A stretch of 5,407 nucleotides of DNA from Candidatus Nanoarchaeia archaeon (GTDB taxonomy: Archaea > Nanobdellota > Nanobdellia > Woesearchaeales > CG1-02-33-12). The notes under the pieces were generated by a model, which did not search any database, was not told the origin of the DNA, and saw only the letters and a program-made list of their open reading frames with translations. A program made the position numbers and the translations under genes. Below are positions 1-3,632 of the stretch, in pieces; within the stretch, counting starts at the first letter, position 1; each line of letters begins with the position of its first letter. Where the stretch lies: contig JAQTRH010000071.1 in NCBI GenBank assembly GCA_028711925.1, positions 1 through 5,407 on the forward strand, given 5' to 3'.

Positions 1-327
1 GAAACCCATCAATATTCCTATGAAATATCCTATCAGTGAAGTAAACAGTATCTGCCCGATTCCAGTAACAAGAGAAATTTTTCCCACTTCTTTTATTACA
101 TTAGGAGAAAGGTGAAGCCCTACTATAAAAAGAAGGAATGCTATCCCCATTTCAGAAAAAATATTCAGTGTTTCATTGTTATGTATTATGTTGAGGAAGA
201 AAGGTCCAACTATTATTCCAGACAGGATATAACCGATTATAAGGGGCTGCTTCAAGATCCTTATTACAATTGAAACTGCCAGAACCACCAGAATCACAAG
301 TCCGAACTGAATAAACGGATCAAACAT
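1..327 (-). CDS. Kef-type (CPA2) cation:proton antiporter, N-terminal part, cut by the left edge
   Basis: This reads as the first 109 residues of a CPA2-family monovalent cation:proton antiporter (Na+/H+ exchanger domain), an integral membrane exchanger that couples Na+ or K+ movement to protons. After a hydrophobic first helix (about residues 6-24) comes the hallmark QPLIIGYILSGIIVGP (27-42), then EMGIAFLLFIVGLHLSP (59-75), matching the family patterns 'QP-x-x-xGY-x-xAG-x-x-xGP' and 'E-x-G-x-x-xLLF-x-xGLE-x-SP'. The segment 84-109 is another membrane helix. The catalytic Asp of the family and any RCK/TrkA-N domain would lie beyond the left edge and cannot be judged. The ATG at 327 is chosen because GAGG (complement of 331-334) lies just ahead, though the spacing of 3 nt is short. 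It follows ispD on the same strand after an 82-nt gap holding its own TATA-like box, so it is probably transcribed separately. Substrate ion is not decidable. Confidence 0.9.
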   Translation of the reverse strand, partial: MFDPFIQFGLVILVVLAVSIVIRILKQPLIIGYILSGIIVGPFFLNIIHNNETLNIFSEMGIAFLLFIVGLHLSPNVIKEVGKISLVTGIGQILFTSLIGYFIGILMGF

Positions 328-365
328 TTTCCTCTTTTTTTGTTTTTATTTATTTTTTAAATATC

Positions 366-380
366 CTTTATTTATAAAGC
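366..380 (-). promoter_or_regulatory. Archaeal TATA box for the antiporter gene
   Basis: On the minus strand the stretch reads GCTTTATAAATAAAG, a good archaeal box A. A start of transcription about 25 nt downstream (near 349) would leave a leader of roughly 20 nt containing the GAGG site. A second, weaker AT-rich candidate (GATATTTAAA, complement of about 357-366) is closer to the ATG. Sequence-only prediction. Confidence 0.5.
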
Positions 381-409
381 TTGTTGAAAAATATAATATC
401 TGTGTTAAT

Positions 410-1081
410 TTATTGCTTTTTAATGAGATTTTCAGCAAAATAAATATCCTCAGGAGTTGTAATCTTGATGTTTTTGATTGAGCCAGGGATTATCTTTACC
501 TTCTGCCCTATCCTTTCAACTAAAGATGAGTCATCAGTTCCATTGAAATTATTATTTTTTGCATTTTCATATGCTTTTTTAAGGATTTTATACTCAAATG
601 CCTGGGGGGTCTGAGTTAGATAAAGGTTGTTTCTGTCTATTGTTTTTTCAACAAAATCATATCCTCTTTTTACAGTGTCCTTTATTGGAAACGCGACAAT
701 TGCCGCTTTATATTCTTCAGCATTTTTAATGCAGTCTTCTATTGTTTTTTCATCAATAAAAGGCCTTGCAGCGTCATGGACAACAACTATTCCTGCGCTT
801 TTTATCTTTTTTAGGCCATTGTAAACAGACTCCTGCCTTGTTTTTCCTCCTGAAACAATTTCCTTAACCTTTTTAAAATTATAATCATCTGTTAATTGCC
901 TTACATCATTTATTTTGTTTTCCTTTACCACCAATATTATCTCATCAACTAAATAAGATTTTTCAAAACAAGAAATTGAATAAGTCAATATGGGCTTTTC
1001 ATTTATTTTCAGAAACACCTTGTCTATGTTGCCCATTCTTTCACCGTTTCCTGCCCCTGCAATAATAGCTATATTTTTCAT
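410..1081 (-). CDS. ispD: IspD-family cytidylyltransferase (MEP or alditol-phosphate type)
   Basis: A 223-residue cytosolic enzyme of the IspD/TarI family, which transfers CMP from CTP to a sugar-alcohol phosphate (2-C-methylerythritol 4-phosphate in isoprenoid synthesis, ribitol 5-phosphate in TarI). Length is normal (about 230). Visible motifs are the N-terminal nucleotide loop AGAGNGERMG (8-17) with Arg15 and Lys21, GGKTRQESVYNGL (78-90), the family signature VHDAARPF (101-108) with Asp103, KDTVKR (134-139), DRNNLYLTQTPQ (149-160) with Arg150, GTDDSSLVE (181-189), and NIKITTPEDI (204-213) with Lys206. These match the residues known as catalytic in E. coli IspD (Arg20, Lys27, Asp106, Arg157, Lys213). 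Odd points: the usual Pro-Lys of the loop is Asp-Lys here, and the host seems archaeal, where the mevalonate route is usual. An alditol-phosphate role is therefore a serious alternative to IspD proper. No Shine-Dalgarno is seen; a TATA box about 30 nt upstream suggests a leaderless mRNA. Confidence 0.9.
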   Translation of the reverse strand: MKNIAIIAGAGNGERMGNIDKVFLKINEKPILTYSISCFEKSYLVDEIILVVKENKINDVRQLTDDYNFKKVKEIVSGGKTRQESVYNGLKKIKSAGIVVVHDAARPFIDEKTIEDCIKNAEEYKAAIVAFPIKDTVKRGYDFVEKTIDRNNLYLTQTPQAFEYKILKKAYENAKNNNFNGTDDSSLVERIGQKVKIIPGSIKNIKITTPEDIYFAENLIKKQ

Positions 1082-1105
1082 TTAAAATTTAACCTAAAAC
1101 TCGGA

Positions 1106-1129
1106 ATTTAAATAAGTTTTCAAATAAGT
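1106..1129 (-). promoter_or_regulatory. TATA box for ispD with a duplicated ACTTATTT element
   Basis: Read on the minus strand, CTTATTTAAAT (complement of 1106-1116) is a box-A-like element centred about 30 nt ahead of the ispD ATG, so transcription would begin at or within a few nt of the start codon. The octamer ACTTATTT occurs twice, 12 nt apart (complements of 1110-1117 and 1122-1129). The second copy could be an alternative box or a binding half-site. Confidence 0.5.
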
Positions 1130-1151
1130 ATCTATTCTTGATAAATAAAAA

Positions 1152-1167
1152 ACGAAAACTTTATACA
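1152..1167 (+). promoter_or_regulatory. BRE/TATA promoter for the small membrane protein gene
   Basis: The string ACGAAAACTTTATACA combines a purine-rich BRE (CGAAAA) with a TATA box (CTTTATAC), one of the clearest archaeal promoters in the window. Transcription is expected about 25 nt downstream, near 1187, giving a leader of only about 14 nt that contains the Shine-Dalgarno site. It lies back-to-back with the ispD promoter. Confidence 0.7.
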
Positions 1168-1189
1168 TTGATAAAATATTGTATTGCCT

Positions 1190-1195
1190 GAGGTG
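1190..1195 (+). promoter_or_regulatory. Shine-Dalgarno site GAGGTG
   Basis: GAGGTG matches the archaeal 16S 3' end (CACCTC) perfectly and sits 5 nt before the ATG at 1201, fixing that start. It shows that this genome mixes SD-led with apparently leaderless genes. Confidence 0.75.
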
Positions 1196-1200
1196 GTATA

Positions 1201-1419
1201 ATGAAAGCTTTAAAAGGAATAGGCAGCCTGGCTTTAACAATAGTGGCATCGATTGTTTTGATTGTTCTTGGAATAGTTTATTTTATGGCCACAGTATGGA
1301 TAATTAAAATAGGCGCACAATGGGCAGGTTTTACAAACATTGAAGGAAATATGGTTGTTCTTGGCGCTTGTATAGTTACAGCTGCTGCAATGATTGGCTC
1401 ATCCATACAGCAAGGATAA
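1201..1419 (+). CDS. Small two-helix membrane protein of unknown function
   Basis: A 72-residue hydrophobic protein that I do not recognise. Two predicted membrane helices are visible (about residues 9-35 and 51-68), separated by a short polar loop (IGAQWAGFTNIEGN, 37-50). The N-terminus carries two lysines (MKALKG), favouring an inside N-terminus and hence both ends in the cytosol, with the loop outside. It has one Cys (57, inside helix 2) and no catalytic-looking motif. A strong BRE/TATA and a GAGGTG site precede it, so it is very likely expressed. It is followed after 9 nt by a lipoprotein gene with which it almost certainly shares a transcript. A role at the cell envelope is only inferred from the context. 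Confidence 0.75.
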   Translation: MKALKGIGSLALTIVASIVLIVLGIVYFMATVWIIKIGAQWAGFTNIEGNMVVLGACIVTAAAMIGSSIQQG

Positions 1420-1428
1420 GGAATAATT

Positions 1429-1806
1429 ATGAAATTACTGTTAAGCATTTTTGTTTTATTGTTTTTTATTTTTGGATGTGAACAGACAACTAGAGATTAT
1501 AGCTTTGAAGAAAGCAAGGAAATTGCAACATTATTTGTTTTGAATTCGCCCACTTACCAATATAATGGGAAAAACTTGGAACTGCTTGATTCAGGCTCGC
1601 TTGAATGCGATAACTGCTTTATGTTTGTATTCAGGTTTAGCTCAGCATATGATGGATACGGCGACAGGCAAGACAAAATCCCTAATGAAATAGAAACAGA
1701 GAATATTATTGAGGTTATTGTCCAGAAAGGAGAAGTTATTCAGGCGACAATAAACAATGAGTGGAACGAGATACTGCAAAGGAAAATCAGTGATTATGAG
1801 AAATAG
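1429..1806 (+). CDS. Predicted small lipoprotein, family unknown
   Basis: A 125-residue exported protein. A short signal (MKLLLSIFVLLFFIFGC) with one Lys, a hydrophobic core and a lipobox-like IFGC places the lipidated Cys at 17, so the mature chain would be tethered outside. The mature domain begins YSFEESKEIATLFVLNSPTY (24-43) and holds a CxxC pair (Cys60, Cys63), an aromatic strand FMFVFRF (64-70), YDGYGDR (74-80), and ends with a strand pattern ENIIEVIVQKGEVIQATINN that looks like a PepSY/cystatin-type alpha+beta fold. That fold guess is weak. An AAGGA site 6 nt before the ATG supports the start. The gene follows the small membrane protein gene by 9 nt and is the last of that unit, being followed by T-runs. 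The external CxxC could bind metal or form a disulfide, possibly a substrate of the redox system encoded further right (inference). Confidence 0.8.
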   Translation: MKLLLSIFVLLFFIFGCEQTTRDYSFEESKEIATLFVLNSPTYQYNGKNLELLDSGSLECDNCFMFVFRFSSAYDGYGDRQDKIPNEIETENIIEVIVQKGEVIQATINNEWNEILQRKISDYEK

Positions 1807-1833
1807 GCGGAAACATGATGGATTAGTTATTTA

Positions 1834-1861
1834 TTTTTTTACAAAAAACCAACCTTTTTTT
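1834..1861 (+). terminator. T-run terminators after the lipoprotein gene
   Basis: Two runs of seven T (1834-1840 and 1855-1861) lie shortly after the stop at 1806, as expected for archaeal intrinsic termination, which needs T-tracts rather than a stable hairpin. Further T-runs at 1937-1943 and 1966-1971 lie in the rest of this AT-rich gap (1807-2014), in which I see no convincing gene. TATA-like words at about 1882-1892 and 1951-1962 could drive the next genes, but none is compelling. Confidence 0.5.
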
Positions 1862-2002
1862 ATAAAAATTAAAAAAATAGAAGCATTTAAAAAGAACAAA
1901 GTATTCTATACTATGTTAATCAGTGTATTCTTGCACTTTTTTTGTGGATATGCAATTTAAGTTTGTTTTTTCTGGTTAATTTTAATAAAATAAATGCTTG
2001 AC

Positions 2003-2009
2003 AGGAGGT
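2003..2009 (+). promoter_or_regulatory. Strong Shine-Dalgarno AGGAGGT that decides the next start
   Basis: AGGAGGT is a near-full match to the anti-Shine-Dalgarno and lies 5 nt before the ATG at 2015 (8 nt before the ATG at 2018). It falls inside the reading frame that could start at 1994, so the longer start is unlikely and the protein begins MMICKEC. Confidence 0.8.
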
Positions 2010-2014
2010 ATAAA

Positions 2015-2182
2015 ATGATGATTTGTAAAGAATGCAAAGGAACAAGTATAAAGTCCCGCAAAAACTATCCTCACGGAAGAAAATCAAAGCCAACTACTAC
2101 TTTAATTTGTAAAAATTGCGGATGTTTAGATATAACATTAAGATCTGATAATAGGAGGCGCAATAGTTATAAGCGAAAGTAA
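2015..2182 (+). CDS. Tiny zinc-ribbon-like protein (55 aa)
   Basis: A 55-residue basic protein with two CxxC knuckles, CKEC (4-7) and CKNC (32-35), 24 residues apart: a zinc-ribbon arrangement. Between and after them the chain is rich in Lys/Arg (SRKNYPHGRKSK at 14-25, RRRNSYKRK at 47-55), which suggests nucleic-acid or ribosome contact. An extra Cys37 follows the second knuckle. The start is set by the AGGAGGT site; an in-frame upstream ATG at 1994 would put that site inside the gene and is rejected. The stop codon is immediately followed by the ATG of another small CxxC/CxxC protein, so the two are translated together. I cannot assign a named family; an RNA- or DNA-binding helper is an inference. 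Confidence 0.7.
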   Translation: MMICKECKGTSIKSRKNYPHGRKSKPTTTLICKNCGCLDITLRSDNRRRNSYKRK

Positions 2183-2329
2183 ATGGTAGAATACAGAATA
2201 GTAAAATATTGCAGGCTATGCAAAAAAAGGTTCTTGGTGAATAAGGGAGAGTCAAAAAAGAACTACTGCGACGAATGCCAGCTAAGACTGGAAAAGGAAA
2301 GAGAAAAAGAAGAAGACGAAATTCAATAA
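2183..2329 (+). CDS. Tiny CxxC-x15-CxxC zinc-binding protein (48 aa)
   Basis: A 48-residue ORF beginning directly after the preceding stop (TAA-ATG). It begins MVEYRIVKYCRLCKKRF, with knuckles CRLC (10-13) and CDEC (29-32) separated by 15 residues, a zinc-ribbon or treble-clef-like spacing. It ends in a strongly charged, probably helical tail (LRLEKEREKEEDEIQ, 34-48). No proper Shine-Dalgarno adjoins the ATG (a GGAGG at 2153-2157 is too distant), so it probably depends on reinitiation after the upstream zinc-ribbon gene. The four well-spaced cysteines, tight coupling and typical codon use make it a likely real gene despite its size. Function unknown; with its neighbour it may form a small nucleic-acid-binding pair. 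Confidence 0.65.
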   Translation: MVEYRIVKYCRLCKKRFLVNKGESKKNYCDECQLRLEKEREKEEDEIQ

Positions 2330-2338
2330 GTTAATCAT

Positions 2339-2358
2339 AAAAAAGAATAAAAATTTTT
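2339..2358. terminator. Bidirectional A/T-tract terminator between convergent genes
   Basis: The convergent gap 2330-2385 holds A6 (2339-2344) and AAAAATTTTT (2349-2358). For the minus-strand gene these become T5 and T6 runs about 30-45 nt after its stop; for the plus-strand pair there is only one T5 run. Good for minus-strand termination, weaker for plus. Confidence 0.45.
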
Positions 2359-2385
2359 CAGTTCATCTACAATTTTAAATCAGCT

Positions 2386-2586
2386 TTAGAATCTCTTATG
2401 CTTTCTATAGCAGTCCTTGCAGTAAACAGGCCTGTCTTCTGATGGCTTGAAAGGAACTTCGCATTCTTTTCCGCAATCAGCGCAAACCGCTTTGTGCATT
2501 TCCCTTGGTTCCTGGTCTCCTCTGAAGCCGCCTCTCCTTTCTCTTTGGCCCCTGTCTCCCCTGAAACCATCTCTCCTATTATCCAT
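2386..2586 (-). CDS. CxxC-x17-CxxC domain mini zinc protein with RG-rich N-terminus
   Basis: A 66-residue protein in two parts. Residues 1-30 are disordered and rich in Arg-Gly-Asp units (NRRDGFRGDRGQ, RRGGFRGD), like RGG-type RNA-binding tails. Residues 31-64 are the compact domain KAVCADCGKECEVPFKPSED followed by RPVYCKDCYRKH. Its cysteines (35, 38, 56, 59) are exactly CxxC-x17-CxxC, a known small zinc-ribbon domain model of archaea and candidate-phylum bacteria (I recall it as TIGR04272) with the conserved EVPFKP and RPVYC words. There is also a non-paired Cys42. The biochemical role of the family is not established to my knowledge; RNA or ribosome association is suggested by the RG tail. 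A GGAG..GTGA site ends 6 nt before the ATG. Upstream lies a TATA box and an inverted repeat that would fall near the 5' end of its mRNA. Confidence 0.85.
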   Translation of the reverse strand: MDNRRDGFRGDRGQRERRGGFRGDQEPREMHKAVCADCGKECEVPFKPSEDRPVYCKDCYRKHKRF

Positions 2587-2614
2587 TATTCTTCACTCTC
2601 CGTGTTTGTTAAAT

Positions 2615-2632
2615 CATAGGTTTTTACCTATG
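2615..2632. repeat. Perfect inverted repeat CATAGGT-TTTT-ACCTATG
   Basis: Two perfect 7-base arms flank a 4-nt spacer. It lies 29 nt upstream of the minus-strand CxxC gene, where the predicted transcript start (about 2634) falls at its border. It could act as an operator just downstream of the start site, or as a hairpin at the very 5' end of the mRNA. The two options cannot be separated from sequence. Confidence 0.6.
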
Positions 2633-2655
2633 CTTTTCTTTGATATTATTGATTC

Positions 2656-2670
2656 CTTTATAAAACTTGC
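2656..2670 (-). promoter_or_regulatory. TATA box for the CxxC-x17-CxxC gene
   Basis: On the minus strand the region reads GCAAGTTTTATAAAG, a box A with a purine-rich lead. A start about 27 nt on (near 2634) gives a leader of about 48 nt that would begin at the inverted repeat. The core TTTATAAA (2657-2664) is itself palindromic, so activity toward the plus strand cannot be excluded. Confidence 0.5.
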
Positions 2671-2717
2671 TAATTAAGGAGTTTTTTTGAAAAAGCTGAT
2701 TAGATGCAATATCAAAT

Positions 2718-2742
2718 TTTTCAATGAAAAGTATTATAAATA
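2718..2742 (+). promoter_or_regulatory. BRE/TATA of the leaderless regulator gene, with overlapping dyad
   Basis: TTATAAATA (2734-2742) preceded by the purine-rich TGAAAAG (BRE position) is centred 25 nt before the ATG at 2763, so the mRNA should start at or next to the start codon. The upstream half carries a dyad TTTTCA-A-TGAAAA (2718-2730) that overlaps the BRE; a protein bound there would block TFB/TBP, consistent with (auto)repression. Confidence 0.6.
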
Positions 2743-2762
2743 TGCAATTCTATTAATGCACG

Positions 2763-3251
2763 ATGAATATGAAAAACAAAGCAAACATGAACTCTTCCTT
2801 GATAGTTATAGCAATAATAACCTTGTTTATATTTATAATATCTTTTACTGTGTTTTATACCGAGGAAAACTTTTCTGCTGTCTGCGGATGCAAACTGCCA
2901 ATCTGGGTGATCATAATCTCAATAACATCATTTGGCATGTTTATGGGCTCATTAGTTTACTATTTTTTAAACAAGAATATCCTAAAGGAAAAAACAGATA
3001 TCAAAAACTCAGTTAATAAGCTTTTAAATTTAATGGATGACGACCAAAAAAAGGTTTTAAACTTTATCATAAAAAATTCAGGACAAGTTTACCAGAGCCA
3101 GATATCAAAAGAATTAAATAATGATAAGGTAAAGGTCTCAAGAATATTGAACAATTTAGAAAAAAAAGAGATTATTGAAAGAAAGAAAAAAGGCATAACA
3201 AACCTGATAATAATAGACAAAGATATCATGAGCATTCTTAAAAGCAAATAG
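2763..3251 (+). CDS. Membrane-anchored winged-helix transcriptional regulator with external CGC motif
   Basis: A 162-residue protein of the archaeal membrane-associated wHTH type (COG2512-like). Two membrane helices (about 12-32 and 47-69) are joined by a short loop containing EENFSAVCGCKLP (34-46) with Cys41 and Cys43. The Lys-rich N-terminus and the DNA-binding C-terminus put both ends in the cytosol and the CGC outside. After a linker (70-90) comes the wHTH: helix 1 DDDQKKVLNFIIKN (92-105), helix 2 VYQSQISKELN (109-119), recognition helix KVKVSRILNNLEKKEII (122-138), and wing ERKKKGITNLIIID (139-152). The start is supported by a TATA box at leaderless distance and by the absence of any Shine-Dalgarno. 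The gene directly precedes, on the same strand, a thiol-redox operon whose promoter region has paired dyads. A redox-sensing regulator of that operon is the natural inference; direct evidence is positional only. Unlike crenarchaeal ArnR, as I know it, its membrane helices are N-terminal. Confidence 0.85.
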   Translation: MNMKNKANMNSSLIVIAIITLFIFIISFTVFYTEENFSAVCGCKLPIWVIIISITSFGMFMGSLVYYFLNKNILKEKTDIKNSVNKLLNLMDDDQKKVLNFIIKNSGQVYQSQISKELNNDKVKVSRILNNLEKKEIIERKKKGITNLIIIDKDIMSILKSK

Positions 3252-3267
3252 TTTCAATATATGAAAC
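3251..3267. repeat. Operator-like dyad 1 (GTTTCA-n5-TGAAAC)
   Basis: A 17-bp element with perfect 6-bp arms and spacer ATATA. Its first base is the last base of the regulator's TAG stop codon. It lies upstream of the redox operon TATA box and resembles a dimeric wHTH site. Confidence 0.55.
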
Positions 3268-3282
3268 AAAGATTTATAAATG

Positions 3283-3299
3283 GTTTCAGATTTGGAAAT
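3283..3299. repeat. Operator-like dyad 2 (GTTTCA-n5-GGAAAT), degenerate copy
   Basis: The left arm is identical to dyad 1 and the right arm matches it in 4 of 6 bases. Centre-to-centre distance to dyad 1 is 32 bp, about three helical turns, so two bound dimers would lie on the same DNA face. An ATTTATAAAT box (3272-3281) lies between them. An overlapping hairpin-like AGATTT-GG-AAATCT (3288-3301) offers another reading of the same bases. Confidence 0.45.
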
Positions 3300-3304
3300 C
3301 TATA

Positions 3305-3321
3305 AGAAAAATTTATATATT
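3305..3321 (+). promoter_or_regulatory. BRE/TATA promoter of the redox operon
   Basis: AGAAAAATTTATATATT combines a purine-rich BRE with a canonical TTTATATA box. Transcription would begin about 25 nt on, near 3341, leaving a leader of about 58 nt. A second box ATTTATAAAT at 3272-3281, between the two dyads, could act as an alternative promoter with a start near 3302. The leader also contains an imperfect 14-15-nt tandem repeat (3332-3346 and 3347-3360) of unknown meaning. Confidence 0.6.
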
Positions 3322-3398
3322 AGCAGAAAAGCCGTTGATTATTGATCCGGTTATTATTATATGACTTAAATAACAAAATTGGAATAAGGAGATAAAAA

Positions 3399-3632
3399 AT
3401 GAAAGTTATATTATACACTGCCCCGGCATGCCCATTCTGCCTTATGGTGGAAAAATTCCTTGAAAGGAATAATATCAAGTTTGATGTAGTTGATATTTCA
3501 AAAGACAAAAACAAAAAACAAGAGATGGAGAAAAAAAGCAACCAGTCAAATGTTCCAGTAGTTGATGTTGATGGAAAAATAATTGTTGGTTATGATTTAA
3601 GAAAGCTGAAACAGGAATTAAACTTAAAATGA
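3399..3632 (+). CDS. Glutaredoxin-like (NrdH/YruB-type) thiol redox protein
   Basis: A 77-residue cytosolic thioredoxin-fold protein, the size of minimal glutaredoxins/NrdH. The beta-strand VILYTAPACPFC puts the redox-active pair at Cys11/Cys14 (CPFC). The cis-proline segment NVPVVDVDGKIIVGYD (51-66) gives Pro53 and the C-terminal GYD ligand-groove element. The sequence is close to the small archaeal/bacterial GlrX-YruB type that is usually reduced by a thioredoxin reductase-like flavoprotein rather than by glutathione, and such a flavoprotein is encoded two genes on. AGGAGAT (3387-3393) lies 5 nt before the ATG. The TGA stop overlaps the next ATG (ATGA), so translation is coupled. A cytosolic electron donor to the membrane carrier downstream is the likely role (inference from order). 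Confidence 0.9.
   Translation: MKVILYTAPACPFCLMVEKFLERNNIKFDVVDISKDKNKKQEMEKKSNQSNVPVVDVDGKIIVGYDLRKLKQELNLK

Noticed and set aside
627..824. Plus-strand frame inside ispD
   Set aside because: Antisense to a gene with all family motifs; no ribosome site.
1757..1960. A 67-residue frame overlapping the end of the lipoprotein gene and running into the AT-rich gap
   Set aside because: It crosses two T7 terminator-like runs, has low-complexity Lys/Phe content set by AT-rich DNA, and lacks a ribosome site.
1994..2014. A longer start (ATG at 1994) for the zinc-ribbon gene
   Set aside because: The AGGAGGT site at 2003-2009 would lie inside the gene; it is ideally spaced for the ATG at 2015.
2447..2677. 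Plus-strand open frame of 76 residues over the CxxC-x17-CxxC gene
   Set aside because: It is the antisense shadow of a gene with a recognised domain; its Pro/Ser/Leu-rich sequence reflects the reversed RG-rich repeat.
2687..3016. A 109-residue open frame starting with TTG, with GGAG and a TATA-like box upstream
   Set aside because: Most of it lies in another frame of the well-supported regulator gene; composition is unlike a folded protein (no domain, odd Tyr/Asn/Cys runs), and the regulator has its own leaderless promoter.
3332..3360. Imperfect tandem repeat in the redox operon leader considered as a riboswitch or second operator
   Set aside because: Only about 14 nt, AT-rich, with no stable pairing visible; insufficient to call a functional element.
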